Below are positions 20,463 through 29,322 of a DNA stretch of 64,000 bases, piece after piece. The stretch covers positions 248,001 to 312,000 of the forward strand of contig CBDAQU010000001.1 in assembly GCA_965199235.1 (NCBI GenBank), read 5' to 3'. The DNA comes from BOG-908 sp965199235. GTDB taxonomy: Bacteria > Pseudomonadota > Alphaproteobacteria > Acetobacterales > Acetobacteraceae. A program made the translations under genes and the position numbers. Numbering within the stretch: the first letter of the stretch is position 1; each line of letters opens with the position of its first letter. Under the pieces are notes generated by a model, which worked only from the letters and a program-made list of their open reading frames with translations, was not told the origin of the DNA and searched no databases.

Positions 20463-23400
20463 CTACTCCGCCGGCGACACGCCTCTCGGCGAGAGAGCGG
20501 CCGGCCTCACGGCGATCAGCGGGCCTGCCGCGGGGGGCAGCTTGCCTGGGCTGATGAGCCGGCCGAGCAGGTTACCGACGCGGCGCGACAGCCCGTCCAT
20601 CACCGTGTAGAGCGAGGGCACGAACACCAGCGACAGCACGGTGCTGACGATCAGGCCGCCGATCACTCCCGTCGCCATCGGCGCACGGAACTCTCCGCCG
20701 TCGCCCAGGCTGAGCGCGCTGGGGACCATGCCGGCCACCATGGCGAGCGTGGTCATCACGATCGGGCGGGCGCGCTTGCGGCCGGCATCGATGATCGCGT
20801 CCCGCCGCGAAACGCCCTGCGCCTGCCGTTCGCGGGCGAAATCGACCAGCATGATCGCGTTCTTGGTCACGATGCCCATCAGCATCAAGATGCCGATCGC
20901 GACCGGCAGGCTGATCGGCTGGCCGGTCAGCAGCAGCGCCAGGATCACGCCGCCCAGGCATAGCGGCAGAGAGAGCAGCACCGTCAGCGGCTGGAACACG
21001 CTGCGGAACAGCAGCACCAGCAGGCCGAGCACGATCATCAGGCCCACGCCCATCGCCATGGCGAAGCCGGAAAACACCTCGTCCATGATCTCGGCGTCGC
21101 CGCCGTTCTGGATGTGCACGCCGGCGGGCAGGCTCTGCGCCTCCGGCAGCGCGTTGACCTTGTCGAGCGCCGCCCCGAGCGCCAGGCCGGGTGCGAGGTC
21201 GGCGCCCAGCACGACCGCGCGTTGGCGATCCAGCCGCTGGATGGAGGTTGGGCCCTGCCCCATCGTCACGTCGGCGACGGCTTCGAGTGGCACGGCGAGG
21301 CCGGTGGCGCCCACGATCGGCAGCGCCTCGATCGCGTTCACGTCGCGCCGCAGCGCCACCTCGGTCTGCACGCGGATCGGTATCAGCCTGTCGCCGTCAC
21401 GGAATTTGGCGAGGTTGGCCGCGATGTCGCCGAGCGTGGCGATCCTCACCGCCTCGGAGATCATCTGCGTCGAGATGCCGTAGCGCGCGGCCTCGTCGGC
21501 GCGCGGCGTGACGAAGATCTGCGGTCCGTTCAGCCCGGTGTTGGCGGCGACGTTGGAGAAGCCGGACAGCCGGCGCATCGCGCCCTCCAGCCTGCCCACG
21601 CCCCTCTCCAGCGCTTCGGGGACGTTGCTCAGCACGGTCAGCGACAGCTCACGGTCGCCGCGGCCGTTGACGTAATAGCCGCGCACGTCGCTGACTTCGG
21701 CCAGCTTGCGCGACAGTTCCCCCTCGATCTGTTTTTGCGTGCGGCGGCGCTGCGTCTTGGGCAGCAGGTTCACCGTCATCTCCGCGCGGCGCACCTCGTC
21801 GTCATCGCCCGTGGGCGTGGTGCCGCCGATGACGAACACGCTCGTCACCTCCGGGATGGTCTGGAAGCGCGCGGCGATCTCGTTGGTCTTGGCGCGCGTG
21901 TCGTCCAGACGGGAGCCTGGCGGCAGTTCGAGCGCCAGCACGGCGCGCGACTGGTCCTCCGGCGGGATGAACGCGGTCGGCAGCAGGCTGGTGGACCAGA
22001 TCGACAGCGCGAACAGCAGCAGCCCCGCCAGCAGGGTGAGCCCGCGATGGCGCAGCGTCATCGCCAGGAACCGCGTGTAGGCGCGAACCATCGGCCCCTC
22101 CCGCTCGTCGGCCGCCTCGTGCGGGCGCAGCAGGTAGGCCGCCATCAGCGGCGTGATCAGCCGCGCCACCAGCAGCGAGCACAGCACGGCCGCTGCGACC
22201 GTCAGGCCGAACTGCTTGAAATACTGGCCGGCGATGCCGCCCATGAAGCTGACCGGCGCGAACACCGCGCAGATGGTCAGCGTGATCGCGATGACGGCGA
22301 GGCCGATCTCGTCGGCCGCCTCGATGGCCGCGTCGTACGGGTTCTTTCCCATGCGGATGTGGCGGACGATGTTCTCGATCTCCACGATCGCGTCGTCGAC
22401 CAGGATGCCGGTGACCAGCGTGATGGCGAGCAGGCTGATGAAGTTGAGCGTGAACCCCATCGCCAGCATCACCGCGAAAGCGGGCAGCACGGAGAGCGGC
22501 AGTGCGACCGCGGACAGCATGGTGGCACGCCAGTCGCGCAGGAAGACCAGCACCACGAGGGTGGCCAGCACGGCGCCTTCGACCAGCGCCTCCATCGCCG
22601 AGTTGTAGCCGCCGACCGAGTAGCGGACGTTGTCGTCGATCAACCGGTATCGAACGCTCGGATGCGCGGCGGACAGGCGGTGCAGGCGGTCGGACACGCG
22701 CCGCGCCACGTCCACCTCGCTCGCGTTCTTGCTGCGGGAGATGCGGAAGGCGACCACCGGCGTCTTGCCGTCCAGGCGCGCGAAGGTTCGTGGCTCCTCC
22801 GCGCCGTCGCTGATCGTGCCGAGGTCCTGCAGCCGCACCTCCCGCCCGCCCGGCAGCACGATGCGCGTGTCGGCCAGCCCCTGGATCGAGGTGGCGCCGG
22901 CCAGCGTGCGAATGATCTGCTCGCGCGCGCCGAGTTCGCCGCGACCGCCCGCCATGTCGACGCTGGTCTGCTGCACCTGTGCGTTCACCGCGCCCGCGGT
23001 GATGCCGAGCGCGGAGAGCCGGTCCGGATCAAGCGTTACCCGTACCTCGCGCGTGACGCCGCCGATCCGCTGCACGCGGCCCACGCCCGGGAGGCCCTGG
23101 AGATCGCGCGCGACCGTGTCGTCGACGAACCAGGAGAGCTGCTCCAGCGTCATGCCAGGGGCGCTCGCCGCGTACGTCTGGATAGGCTGCGAAGAGAAAT
23201 CCAGCCGCTGGATGACCGGCTCGTCGATCGTGCGCGGCAGTTCGGCGCGGATGGTGGAGACCGCGTCGCGCACCTCGTTCAGCGCGCGGTCCGAGCTGAT
23301 CTCCAGGCGCAGCTCGATCTGGGTCAGCGAGACGCCGTCGGTGACGGTCGAGGTGATGTGCTTGACGCCGTTCACGCTGGCGACCGCGTCCTCGATCTTC

Positions 23401-23600
23401 TTGGTGACCTGCGATTCGAGCTCGGCAGGAGCCGCGCCCGACTCGGTCACCTGCACGGTGACGACGGGAATGTCGATGTTGGGCGAGTTGGTGATCGGCA
23501 GCGCTTGGAAGGCGAAGATGCCGAGCACCAGCATCACCGTGAACAGGACCAGGGACGGGATCGGGTTGCGGATCGAAGCGCCGGAGATGTTGAACGCCAT
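20463..23600 (-). CDS. RND-family multidrug efflux permease (HAE-1 type)
   Basis: This 1,045-residue inner-membrane proton antiporter matches AcrB/MdtB-family size. Motifs include the N-terminal SIRNPIPSLVLFTVMLVLG, the TM4 proton-relay pair in GILVDDAIVEIENIVRH, and the TM10 lysine in GIVTKNAIMLVDFARERQ. The duplicated periplasmic porter domains are present (ITSTVTDGVSLTQIELRLEI, IRAELPRTIDEPVIQRLD). It should pair with the adaptor encoded 3 bp upstream and with an outer-membrane channel encoded elsewhere, since no OMF gene is in the window. HAE-1-type features (SVTVSS-like relay Asp pair, no metal-binding motif) favour drugs or organic compounds over metals. Confidence 0.95.
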   Translation of the reverse strand: MAFNISGASIRNPIPSLVLFTVMLVLGIFAFQALPITNSPNIDIPVVTVQVTESGAAPAELESQVTKKIEDAVASVNGVKHITSTVTDGVSLTQIELRLEISSDRALNEVRDAVSTIRAELPRTIDEPVIQRLDFSSQPIQTYAASAPGMTLEQLSWFVDDTVARDLQGLPGVGRVQRIGGVTREVRVTLDPDRLSALGITAGAVNAQVQQTSVDMAGGRGELGAREQIIRTLAGATSIQGLADTRIVLPGGREVRLQDLGTISDGAEEPRTFARLDGKTPVVAFRISRSKNASEVDVARRVSDRLHRLSAAHPSVRYRLIDDNVRYSVGGYNSAMEALVEGAVLATLVVLVFLRDWRATMLSAVALPLSVLPAFAVMLAMGFTLNFISLLAITLVTGILVDDAIVEIENIVRHIRMGKNPYDAAIEAADEIGLAVIAITLTICAVFAPVSFMGGIAGQYFKQFGLTVAAAVLCSLLVARLITPLMAAYLLRPHEAADEREGPMVRAYTRFLAMTLRHRGLTLLAGLLLFALSIWSTSLLPTAFIPPEDQSRAVLALELPPGSRLDDTRAKTNEIAARFQTIPEVTSVFVIGGTTPTGDDDEVRRAEMTVNLLPKTQRRRTQKQIEGELSRKLAEVSDVRGYYVNGRGDRELSLTVLSNVPEALERGVGRLEGAMRRLSGFSNVAANTGLNGPQIFVTPRADEAARYGISTQMISEAVRIATLGDIAANLAKFRDGDRLIPIRVQTEVALRRDVNAIEALPIVGATGLAVPLEAVADVTMGQGPTSIQRLDRQRAVVLGADLAPGLALGAALDKVNALPEAQSLPAGVHIQNGGDAEIMDEVFSGFAMAMGVGLMIVLGLLVLLFRSVFQPLTVLLSLPLCLGGVILALLLTGQPISLPVAIGILMLMGIVTKNAIMLVDFARERQAQGVSRRDAIIDAGRKRARPIVMTTLAMVAGMVPSALSLGDGGEFRAPMATGVIGGLIVSTVLSLVFVPSLYTVMDGLSRRVGNLLGRLISPGKLPPAAGPLIAVRPAALSPRGVSPAE

Positions 23601-23603
23601 GGC

Positions 23604-24725
23604 TCAGCTCCGATCGGGCGTCTTGGCCGCGTCGACGGCGATCACGTGGTCGCCTGGGCGGACGAAGGTGCCGGACAGGGTGATCACCGCGTCGCCCGGC
23701 TCGACGCCGCGCGAGATCTCCACGCTGCCTCCGGCGCGCAGGCCGAGGGTCACGTCGCGGCTCTCGACGACGCCGCTCCTCACCACCTCAACCTGCGGCC
23801 CGCCGGTCTGGAAGATCACCGCCGATAGCGGCACGACCACGCCGGTATGACGCGCCGTCTGCACGGTCGCCCGCCCGAAGCCGCCGAGCACTAGGCCGCC
23901 CTCCCCCGCATCGATGGCTATCCTGATGCGGCCCAGGCGAGACGCACGGTTCATCTCAGGGGAGACCAGCCGGACAATGCCGGTGCGCACCACGTTTGCC
24001 GCCATTGCGAGCTGTGCGTGCTGCCCTGGCCGCAGCTTCGCCAGCGTCGATTCGGGAACGTCGGCCTCCAGCTCGATCGCGCCGTCGCTGATGATGCGGA
24101 ACAGCGGGTCGCCGTTCATGCTGACCACCGAGCCCAGGCGCGCCACGCGGCGGCTGATCAGCCCGCCCACCGGCGCCTTGATCTCGGTGTTGGCGAGCTT
24201 GACCGCGAGCTCCTGTCGCTGCGCATGCGCGTAGGCGAGGTCGGCCTGCGCGGAGGCGACGCGGGCGGCCGCACTGGCCATGGCGGCCTGGCGCGTGTCG
24301 AACGTCTCGCGCGAGGCGGTGCCGGTGCGGGCCAGGTCACGGGTGCGGCCGAAGGCGGCGTCGGCTGCGACACGCGACGCCTCCGCCTCGGCGATGGCGG
24401 CCTCGTCGCGCGCGATCTGCGCGGCGTTCTGCGCGAGCGACGCGCGCAGGGCGTCGCTGGACAGCCGCGCCAGCACCTGGCCCGCGGCGACCGTGTCACC
24501 CTCCTCGACGAGGATCTGGGTTATCGCGACGCCGTCGAATTGCGGGCTGACCAGGATCTCCTCACGCGGCACCAGCGTCCCGGTCAGGCTGGCGACTTCG
24601 GTGATCTCCGATCGCTGCGCGCGAGCGACGGTGACCGACGGGGTTTCGGCCGTCGTCGCGACCCCCTGCGCACAGGCTGGCATGATCTGGGCGATCAGCA
24701 ATCCGGACAGAAGTGCCAGCTTCAT
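23604..24725 (-). CDS. RND periplasmic adaptor (membrane fusion protein)
   Basis: The protein has 373 residues and a lipoprotein-like or Sec signal (MKLALLSGLLIAQIMPACAQ, with a Cys two residues before the likely cleavage). It has the barrel-sandwich/lipoyl halves (LVPREEILVSPQFDGVAITQ and NTEIKAPVGGLISRRVARLG), an Ala-rich coiled-coil hairpin between them (residues ~95-165), and the beta-barrel and membrane-proximal domains (IELEADVPESTLAKLRPGQ). It is the first gene of a two-gene operon with the RND permease, which starts 3 bp after its stop. Confidence 0.95.
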   Translation of the reverse strand: MKLALLSGLLIAQIMPACAQGVATTAETPSVTVARAQRSEITEVASLTGTLVPREEILVSPQFDGVAITQILVEEGDTVAAGQVLARLSSDALRASLAQNAAQIARDEAAIAEAEASRVAADAAFGRTRDLARTGTASRETFDTRQAAMASAAARVASAQADLAYAHAQRQELAVKLANTEIKAPVGGLISRRVARLGSVVSMNGDPLFRIISDGAIELEADVPESTLAKLRPGQHAQLAMAANVVRTGIVRLVSPEMNRASRLGRIRIAIDAGEGGLVLGGFGRATVQTARHTGVVVPLSAVIFQTGGPQVEVVRSGVVESRDVTLGLRAGGSVEISRGVEPGDAVITLSGTFVRPGDHVIAVDAAKTPDRS

Positions 24726-25300
24726 CTCTAAATATCCTCGCCGATATGCGCTCTACTGCATCTGCCGTGCCACCTTGTCCGCCCGTCTGGAGGGGCGAGC
24801 TTGTTGCTGAAACAACACAGTATGTTCGCAACTCGGTCCAGACTGCCAGTTTCTGGCGGTTCAGGCCATCGCTGTGTGGGACGGCTCCACGGGGAGAGCG
24901 CGCTCCTACCGGCGTCGTCTGCGGTCGCACGTTCTTCCGGTCCGCCAAGATCGCCTCAAGGAACGCAGGCGAGCGGAAGGCTGACCATGCGAGCGATGCT
25001 GGCAGCATGGCCAACGCAGGATTGGGCCTGCCCGCTCCGGCTGAGCGAGTCGAAGCGGGCGGCGAGTTCCCACCATTTCTCGACCGCCGTTTCCCACTCG
25101 GCATGCACGTCATCGCCAAGGCGCCCGCCCGCATGTTCGAAGCGAGCCTCGAAGATCGCTATGGCCACGCCGGCAGCGAGCATCTCGCTGGCCAGCTCGG
25201 CCGACGACTCTCTTACCCGGTCCTCGCGCACTCTGCTCGTAACGACTCCTGACCGGGCGAGACGTCAAGCCCGAGAGATCGAATTCATTTCTGGACACGC
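24726..25300. other. Intergenic region, 575 bp, no firm gene
   Basis: The stretch lies upstream of the adaptor gene (minus) and of the FeeM-like gene (plus). A divergent regulator would be expected here, but no reading frame shows a helix-turn-helix. The only frame with protein-like composition is the weak minus-strand candidate at 24956-25231. Confidence 0.45.
24956..25231 (-). CDS. Possible small hypothetical protein or remnant
   Basis: A 91-codon frame with a GTG start reads SSAELASEMLAAGVAIAIFE and then HAEWETAVEKWWELAARFDS, an amphipathic, helical-looking composition unlike random GC-rich translation. I recognise no family. It could be the C-terminal part of a lost TetR-type regulator of the adjacent efflux genes, but no N-terminal domain is present. 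Weak call. Confidence 0.25.
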   Translation of the reverse strand: MREDRVRESSAELASEMLAAGVAIAIFEARFEHAGGRLGDDVHAEWETAVEKWWELAARFDSLSRSGQAQSCVGHAASIARMVSLPLACVP

Positions 25301-26176
25301 ATGGCGGACCACAGCAGAACTCGTTATGTCTCCATAACGGAAGGCTGTGCTGCCTATCATGAACGACCGGCGTCACTGTGTGCTCAAGACCTTAACAAAC
25401 CGGAAAGTCCGGTTCAAGAAGCTGCTCCGGACCGGCTTCAGAACCGTTCGACCGGGCGCAGGGTGATCGCTGCCCTCGGCAGCGGACAGGATCGCCGCGC
25501 GATCGAACTCGCTCCTTGGCGGGAGCTTGCTTCGCCGCGCCCGCTTCGCGCGAGGCTGGCCGACGACAGCTGGACGCGGCGCGAGGCGTTCCGGCTTAGG
25601 CATCTGTGCTACCAATCGGAAGGCTACATCGAGCCGAGGATCAACGAGGAGTTCTCCGACGAGTACGATTATGGGCATCAGAGCCAGACGCTGGTGCTGT
25701 ACGACACGGTCGACGCCATCGGATCGGTTCGGGTCTGCAGTGCCCGCCTGGCCGACGGGGAAATGTTGCCGCTCGCCCACATCTTTCCTGAAGAGTTCGC
25801 GGCGATGTGCGGGCGCCACGACGTCGCGGTGGAAATAAACCGCCTCGTCTGCCATCCATCCCACGTAAAAACCCATGTCGTCTTCGCACTGATACGGATG
25901 GCCGACTTCCTGATCCGCGGCATCGCCCCAGGACTGATCGGGATATGCGTGCGGTCCAACCATGTCGGGTTCTGGAAGCGGCTGCGTTTTCAGAACGTAG
26001 CCGGGCCGAGGACCTATTTCGGCGTCAATTTCGAAGCGAACCTCCTGGCGCTGCCTGGTGATCGATTCAGCTTGGTAAGGCGGATCGTGCCGATGCTCCG
26101 GATCAGTGAGACGGAGCTGGCGGCATACAGGCGGCTTTTGCACTCCGAGACGGTGCAGGTGTTCGGTCATGAGTAA
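25301..26176 (+). CDS. FeeM-like N-acyl amino acid synthase / LuxI-like acyltransferase
   Basis: This protein of up to 291 residues has the layout of the autoinducer-synthase/FeeM fold: an Arg-Tyr motif (FRLRHLCYQSEGYI), an acidic DEYDYG segment, a strand with GSVRVCSARL, and VEINRLVCHPS corresponding to the conserved E-x-x-R segment. The family joins an acyl chain from acyl-carrier protein to an amino acid or related amine. Only the part from about residue 60 matches; the first ~55 residues look non-coding, and a perfect palindrome lies at 25322-25339 just inside the frame. The true start may therefore be GTG 25463 (about 237 residues). It overlaps the next gene by 8 bp. Confidence 0.75.
   Translation: MADHSRTRYVSITEGCAAYHERPASLCAQDLNKPESPVQEAAPDRLQNRSTGRRVIAALGSGQDRRAIELAPWRELASPRPLRARLADDSWTRREAFRLRHLCYQSEGYIEPRINEEFSDEYDYGHQSQTLVLYDTVDAIGSVRVCSARLADGEMLPLAHIFPEEFAAMCGRHDVAVEINRLVCHPSHVKTHVVFALIRMADFLIRGIAPGLIGICVRSNHVGFWKRLRFQNVAGPRTYFGVNFEANLLALPGDRFSLVRRIVPMLRISETELAAYRRLLHSETVQVFGHE
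25322..25339. promoter_or_regulatory. Palindrome at the start of the FeeM-like gene
   Basis: CGTTATG-TCTC-CATAACG is a perfect 7-4-7 inverted repeat, and is AT-richer than its surroundings. Its size suits a dimeric regulator such as a LuxR-, TetR- or GntR-type protein. Its position 21 bp inside the longest reading frame suggests that the real start lies downstream. Confidence 0.5.
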
Positions 26177-26747
26177 CACCGGCGCGGCAGCGATCCTGCC
26201 TCTCGTCTTGGCATCTGTCTGCTTTGGCTGCTTTGTGTGGGGTACGGTGAAGCATTTCGTCTGGAAAGGACGGGGCGGACGGGGAGCCTGGATCGTCTCC
26301 GCGGCGAGCTTGGTCGCGTTCGTGGTGTTCGTCGCCGCGACGTTGCGACGCGGGCCTGCCCGATGGTGGCCCTTCGGATCGGTCATGGTCCTGGCCGCCC
26401 TGCTGCTCTGGGCGTGGACGTTGCGCTCGACGCGCAAAACCCCGCCGAGCCTGGTTTTCGCCGACGACAGCCCGATCCTGCTGTTCAGGCACGGACCCTA
26501 TCGTTGGGTGAGACACCCGTTCTACACCGCTTACATGACGTTCTGGGCCGGTACCCTCTTCATCGACGGCTCGCTCGCAAGCGCGTTTTGCTCGGCCGTG
26601 ATCGGGTGCATCTACACCGTCGCCGCCACCTATGAGGAGCAGAAGTTCTTACGGTCCGGCCTGGCGGAACACTACCGGGACTATGCGGCCTCCACGGGAA
26701 TGTTCTTCCCCCAGGCTCAGCGCAAAAGGCAGCCTGCCAGAGCATGA
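26169..26747 (+). CDS. Isoprenylcysteine carboxyl methyltransferase-like membrane protein
   Basis: The protein has 192 residues and four to five membrane segments (LPLVLASVCFGCFVWGTV, AWIVSAASLVAFVVFVAAT, FGSVMVLAALLLWAWTL, FCSAVIGCIYTVAATY). The C-terminal signature GPYRWVRHPFYTAYMTFWAG, followed by YEEQKFLRSGLAEHYRDYA, is that of the ICMT/PEMT methyltransferase superfamily, where the R-H-P segment and the terminal E-E bind S-adenosylmethionine and substrate. ATG 26169 lies inside the end of the FeeM-like gene (8-bp overlap), so the two are translationally coupled. A plausible substrate is the carboxyl group of the FeeM product; this is inference. Confidence 0.85.
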   Translation: MSNTGAAAILPLVLASVCFGCFVWGTVKHFVWKGRGGRGAWIVSAASLVAFVVFVAATLRRGPARWWPFGSVMVLAALLLWAWTLRSTRKTPPSLVFADDSPILLFRHGPYRWVRHPFYTAYMTFWAGTLFIDGSLASAFCSAVIGCIYTVAATYEEQKFLRSGLAEHYRDYAASTGMFFPQAQRKRQPARA

Positions 26748-26891
26748 CGACGCTTAGGCGATTCCAGACCTGATGCCTCGGTTCTGCACGCAGAACACAC
26801 TCGAGCAAGAAACGCGAGCCGGAAACGCCGCGGTTAACCCGACATTCGCTTTCATAGCTCTTTATGGCCGCACGCGACACTCTGCTGGGCG

Positions 26892-29258
26892 GTGCTGGAA
26901 GCAATGATTTTTGGAGGGATAGGACCTGCCGCCGCCGGGTTAGCGCGCGCGGTGCAGGCAAGCCTGCTGACCGACCTTCCACCGCCCATGGCTGCCCGTG
27001 TCCGCGTCCAGCAGCTGAACTCGCTTGCGGTCTGCATGCTGGTCATCGCCGTAACTGGCGAGGGTACGGCCGCCATGGTGCTGTACGAGTACTGGAACCT
27101 CGGTCTGCATGCTCTATTACTGGGCGTCATTGGCCTGATATCGACGAGCTACGCGGTCATGATCGCGGCATGCCTCCACTGGCTGAGACGCTCGCCTTCG
27201 GGCTGCGGCGGCACGGACCGCATGCTGAGGCGTTTCGTCGTGGTCGGCTGGTGTCTCGGCCTCGCTTGGGCGATCCTGGAAATCCTGCTGATGAGGCACT
27301 CCAATCCGGGACAGCGCGCGCTGCTTTACGGATTGATCATCGGGTTGATGTCCACTCCTGCGATGGTGACGCCCTATTCGGCCGCCTTGGCCTTCTGGGT
27401 CCCTGTCACGGCCGGAGGACTCGCCTCGATCTGCCTCGTCTCCAGCGCCCGGGACCTCGGCGGCAGCTTCCTGTTGAGCGGCTACACGGCCCTGTCGCTG
27501 TTCTGCATGCTTTACTTGAATCGGGCGTTCATCAGGCGGGTCGTCGCGGAGGTCAGCCAGTCCGATGGCAGAGCGACGATCGATCTTCTGCTGAAGGAAT
27601 TCGAGAACTCAGCAGGGGATTGGCTGTGGGAGACCGACCGGTTAGGCCGTCTGACCCATGTATCGGCGCGGTTCGCGGAGGTGGCCGGCGTGCCCGCATC
27701 GGAGCTGCTGGGCAGGGAACTCGTGGCGCTATGTCGCGATGGTGACGAGCCTTCGGGCCCGATGCTCGCGCCCGGCCCGAAGAGCGAGATCGAGCGCCTG
27801 TTCGAGCACCGGCTTGCTTTCCGAGAACTCGAACTGGCCGTGCGCCTCGGCGGCAGGTCGATGTGCTGGGCCTTGACGGGCAAGCCGAAGCTGGAGGCCG
27901 ACGGCAGTTTCGAAGGATTTCGCGGCGTCGGCTCCGACGTCACGGAGAAAAAGGCGGCCAAGGAGAGAGCCGCCTTCCTCGCCAGCTTCGACGAACTGAC
28001 TGGACTGGCCAACCGTAGGCAATTCCGCGAAAGGCTGGACTCCGGCCTGTCCGCCACGGGCGGGCCGCCGGCAGCTGTGCTCTGCCTCGACCTCGACGGC
28101 TTCAAGGCGGTGAACGACCGCCACGGGCATCCGGTTGGCGACAAGCTGCTGAGACTGTTCGCGGACCGATTGCGAATGCTCCTCAGGGAAGCCGACGTCT
28201 GCGCAAGGCTTGGCGGAGACGAGTTCGCTGTGGCGGTCTTCGAACTGACTGAGCAGGCGGTGCTTGCCGTCGCGCGCAGGATGATCCTTGATCTGTCGAG
28301 ACCCTACAGCATAGACGGCTTTCTCATCGAAGTCGGCGTAAGCATAGGGATCGCTATCGCCAGCATGTCGGAGACGTCGGCCGGCGACCTGCTCAAAGGC
28401 GCGGATGCCGCCCTGTATCGCGCCAAGTCCGAAGGACGGGGAACGTGGCGGCTGTTCGACGAGGAACTGCAGCAAAAGGTCGAGAGGCGGCTGGAGCTTC
28501 AGGAGGAACTCGCCCAGGTCATCGCCGCGGGCGGCTTGTCGCTGGTGTTCCAACCGATTGCCCCTCTTGGATCGCGACGAGCAGTGGCTCTGGAAGCGCT
28601 CGTTCGCTGGCGGCGCAAAGATGGTCAGTCCGTGCCGTCGTCCGAGTTCGTGTCCTTGGCCGAAGATTGCGGGCTCATCTTCGATCTCGGCCGATGGGTG
28701 CTCCAAGAGGCCTGTTCGAAGGCTGCCCAGCTGGATACCAGCCTGCGTATCGCCATCAACGTGTCCCCCCTGCAGCTTCGCGACCGGAGTTTCATGGCGG
28801 ATCTACGCCGTGTGCTGGCGAGCACCGGCGTGTCGCCGGCACGGCTGGACATCGAAGTCACCGAAACCGCCTTTCTCGACATGAACCAGGCAATGCTCGA
28901 CCTGTTGGACGAACTTCACGCCATGGGCATCGGCATCATCCTCGACGATTTCGGCGTCGGTCAGACGTCGTTGAACCACCTGCGCAAATATCCTTTCTCG
29001 GTCATCAAGATCGATCAGAGCTTCATCCGCGAGATGCCGACCAGCCGGGCCTGCCGGGCGATCGTCCGGGGTGTGATCGGCATGGCTCGCGAGCTCGGGA
29101 TCGCGACCACGGCCGAAGGGATCGAGACGCCCGAGCACCTCGACATCGTGCGGGAACTTGGATGCGATTACTGGCAGGGCTACCTTCTCGGCGCGCCCGA
29201 GGAGATCGGCAAACTCGTGCGCCGGATCACGCCGGAGGTGGCTCACATCGATCACTGA
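26892..29258 (+). CDS. Membrane-bound PAS-GGDEF-EAL c-di-GMP protein
   Basis: The protein has 788 residues (possible alternative start ATG 26904). Residues ~45-220 contain about six membrane segments and are the likely sensor region. A PAS domain follows (GDWLWETDRLGRLTHVSARF and the NALPKPEA-like C-cap DVTEKKAAKERA). The diguanylate cyclase domain has LDGFKAVNDRHGH and an intact GGDEF at about residue 440, preceded at the standard five-residue distance by the inhibitory site READ. The phosphodiesterase domain has EALVRW, INVSPLQL, EVTETAFLD, DDFGVGQTS, IKIDQSFI and EGIET, all the metal and catalytic positions. Both activities are therefore predicted to be possible. It is separated by 144 bp from the FeeM/ICMT pair. 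Confidence 0.95.
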   Translation: MLEAMIFGGIGPAAAGLARAVQASLLTDLPPPMAARVRVQQLNSLAVCMLVIAVTGEGTAAMVLYEYWNLGLHALLLGVIGLISTSYAVMIAACLHWLRRSPSGCGGTDRMLRRFVVVGWCLGLAWAILEILLMRHSNPGQRALLYGLIIGLMSTPAMVTPYSAALAFWVPVTAGGLASICLVSSARDLGGSFLLSGYTALSLFCMLYLNRAFIRRVVAEVSQSDGRATIDLLLKEFENSAGDWLWETDRLGRLTHVSARFAEVAGVPASELLGRELVALCRDGDEPSGPMLAPGPKSEIERLFEHRLAFRELELAVRLGGRSMCWALTGKPKLEADGSFEGFRGVGSDVTEKKAAKERAAFLASFDELTGLANRRQFRERLDSGLSATGGPPAAVLCLDLDGFKAVNDRHGHPVGDKLLRLFADRLRMLLREADVCARLGGDEFAVAVFELTEQAVLAVARRMILDLSRPYSIDGFLIEVGVSIGIAIASMSETSAGDLLKGADAALYRAKSEGRGTWRLFDEELQQKVERRLELQEELAQVIAAGGLSLVFQPIAPLGSRRAVALEALVRWRRKDGQSVPSSEFVSLAEDCGLIFDLGRWVLQEACSKAAQLDTSLRIAINVSPLQLRDRSFMADLRRVLASTGVSPARLDIEVTETAFLDMNQAMLDLLDELHAMGIGIILDDFGVGQTSLNHLRKYPFSVIKIDQSFIREMPTSRACRAIVRGVIGMARELGIATTAEGIETPEHLDIVRELGCDYWQGYLLGAPEEIGKLVRRITPEVAHIDH

Positions 29259-29322
29259 CCTCGCAGAGCGGACGGCAGTCGAAGGTGGTGGTCGGTGTCA
29301 GGCCGCCGGTGGGCCTCAAGAG

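Noticed and set aside
21114..23828. 900-codon open frame antisense to the RND permease
   Set aside because: It mirrors the RND reading frame, has low-complexity His/Arg/Gln content and no recognisable domain.
26735..26800. Further copy of the 47-bp repeat (GAGCATGACG similarity)
   Set aside because: Only about ten bases match and the hairpin is not conserved.
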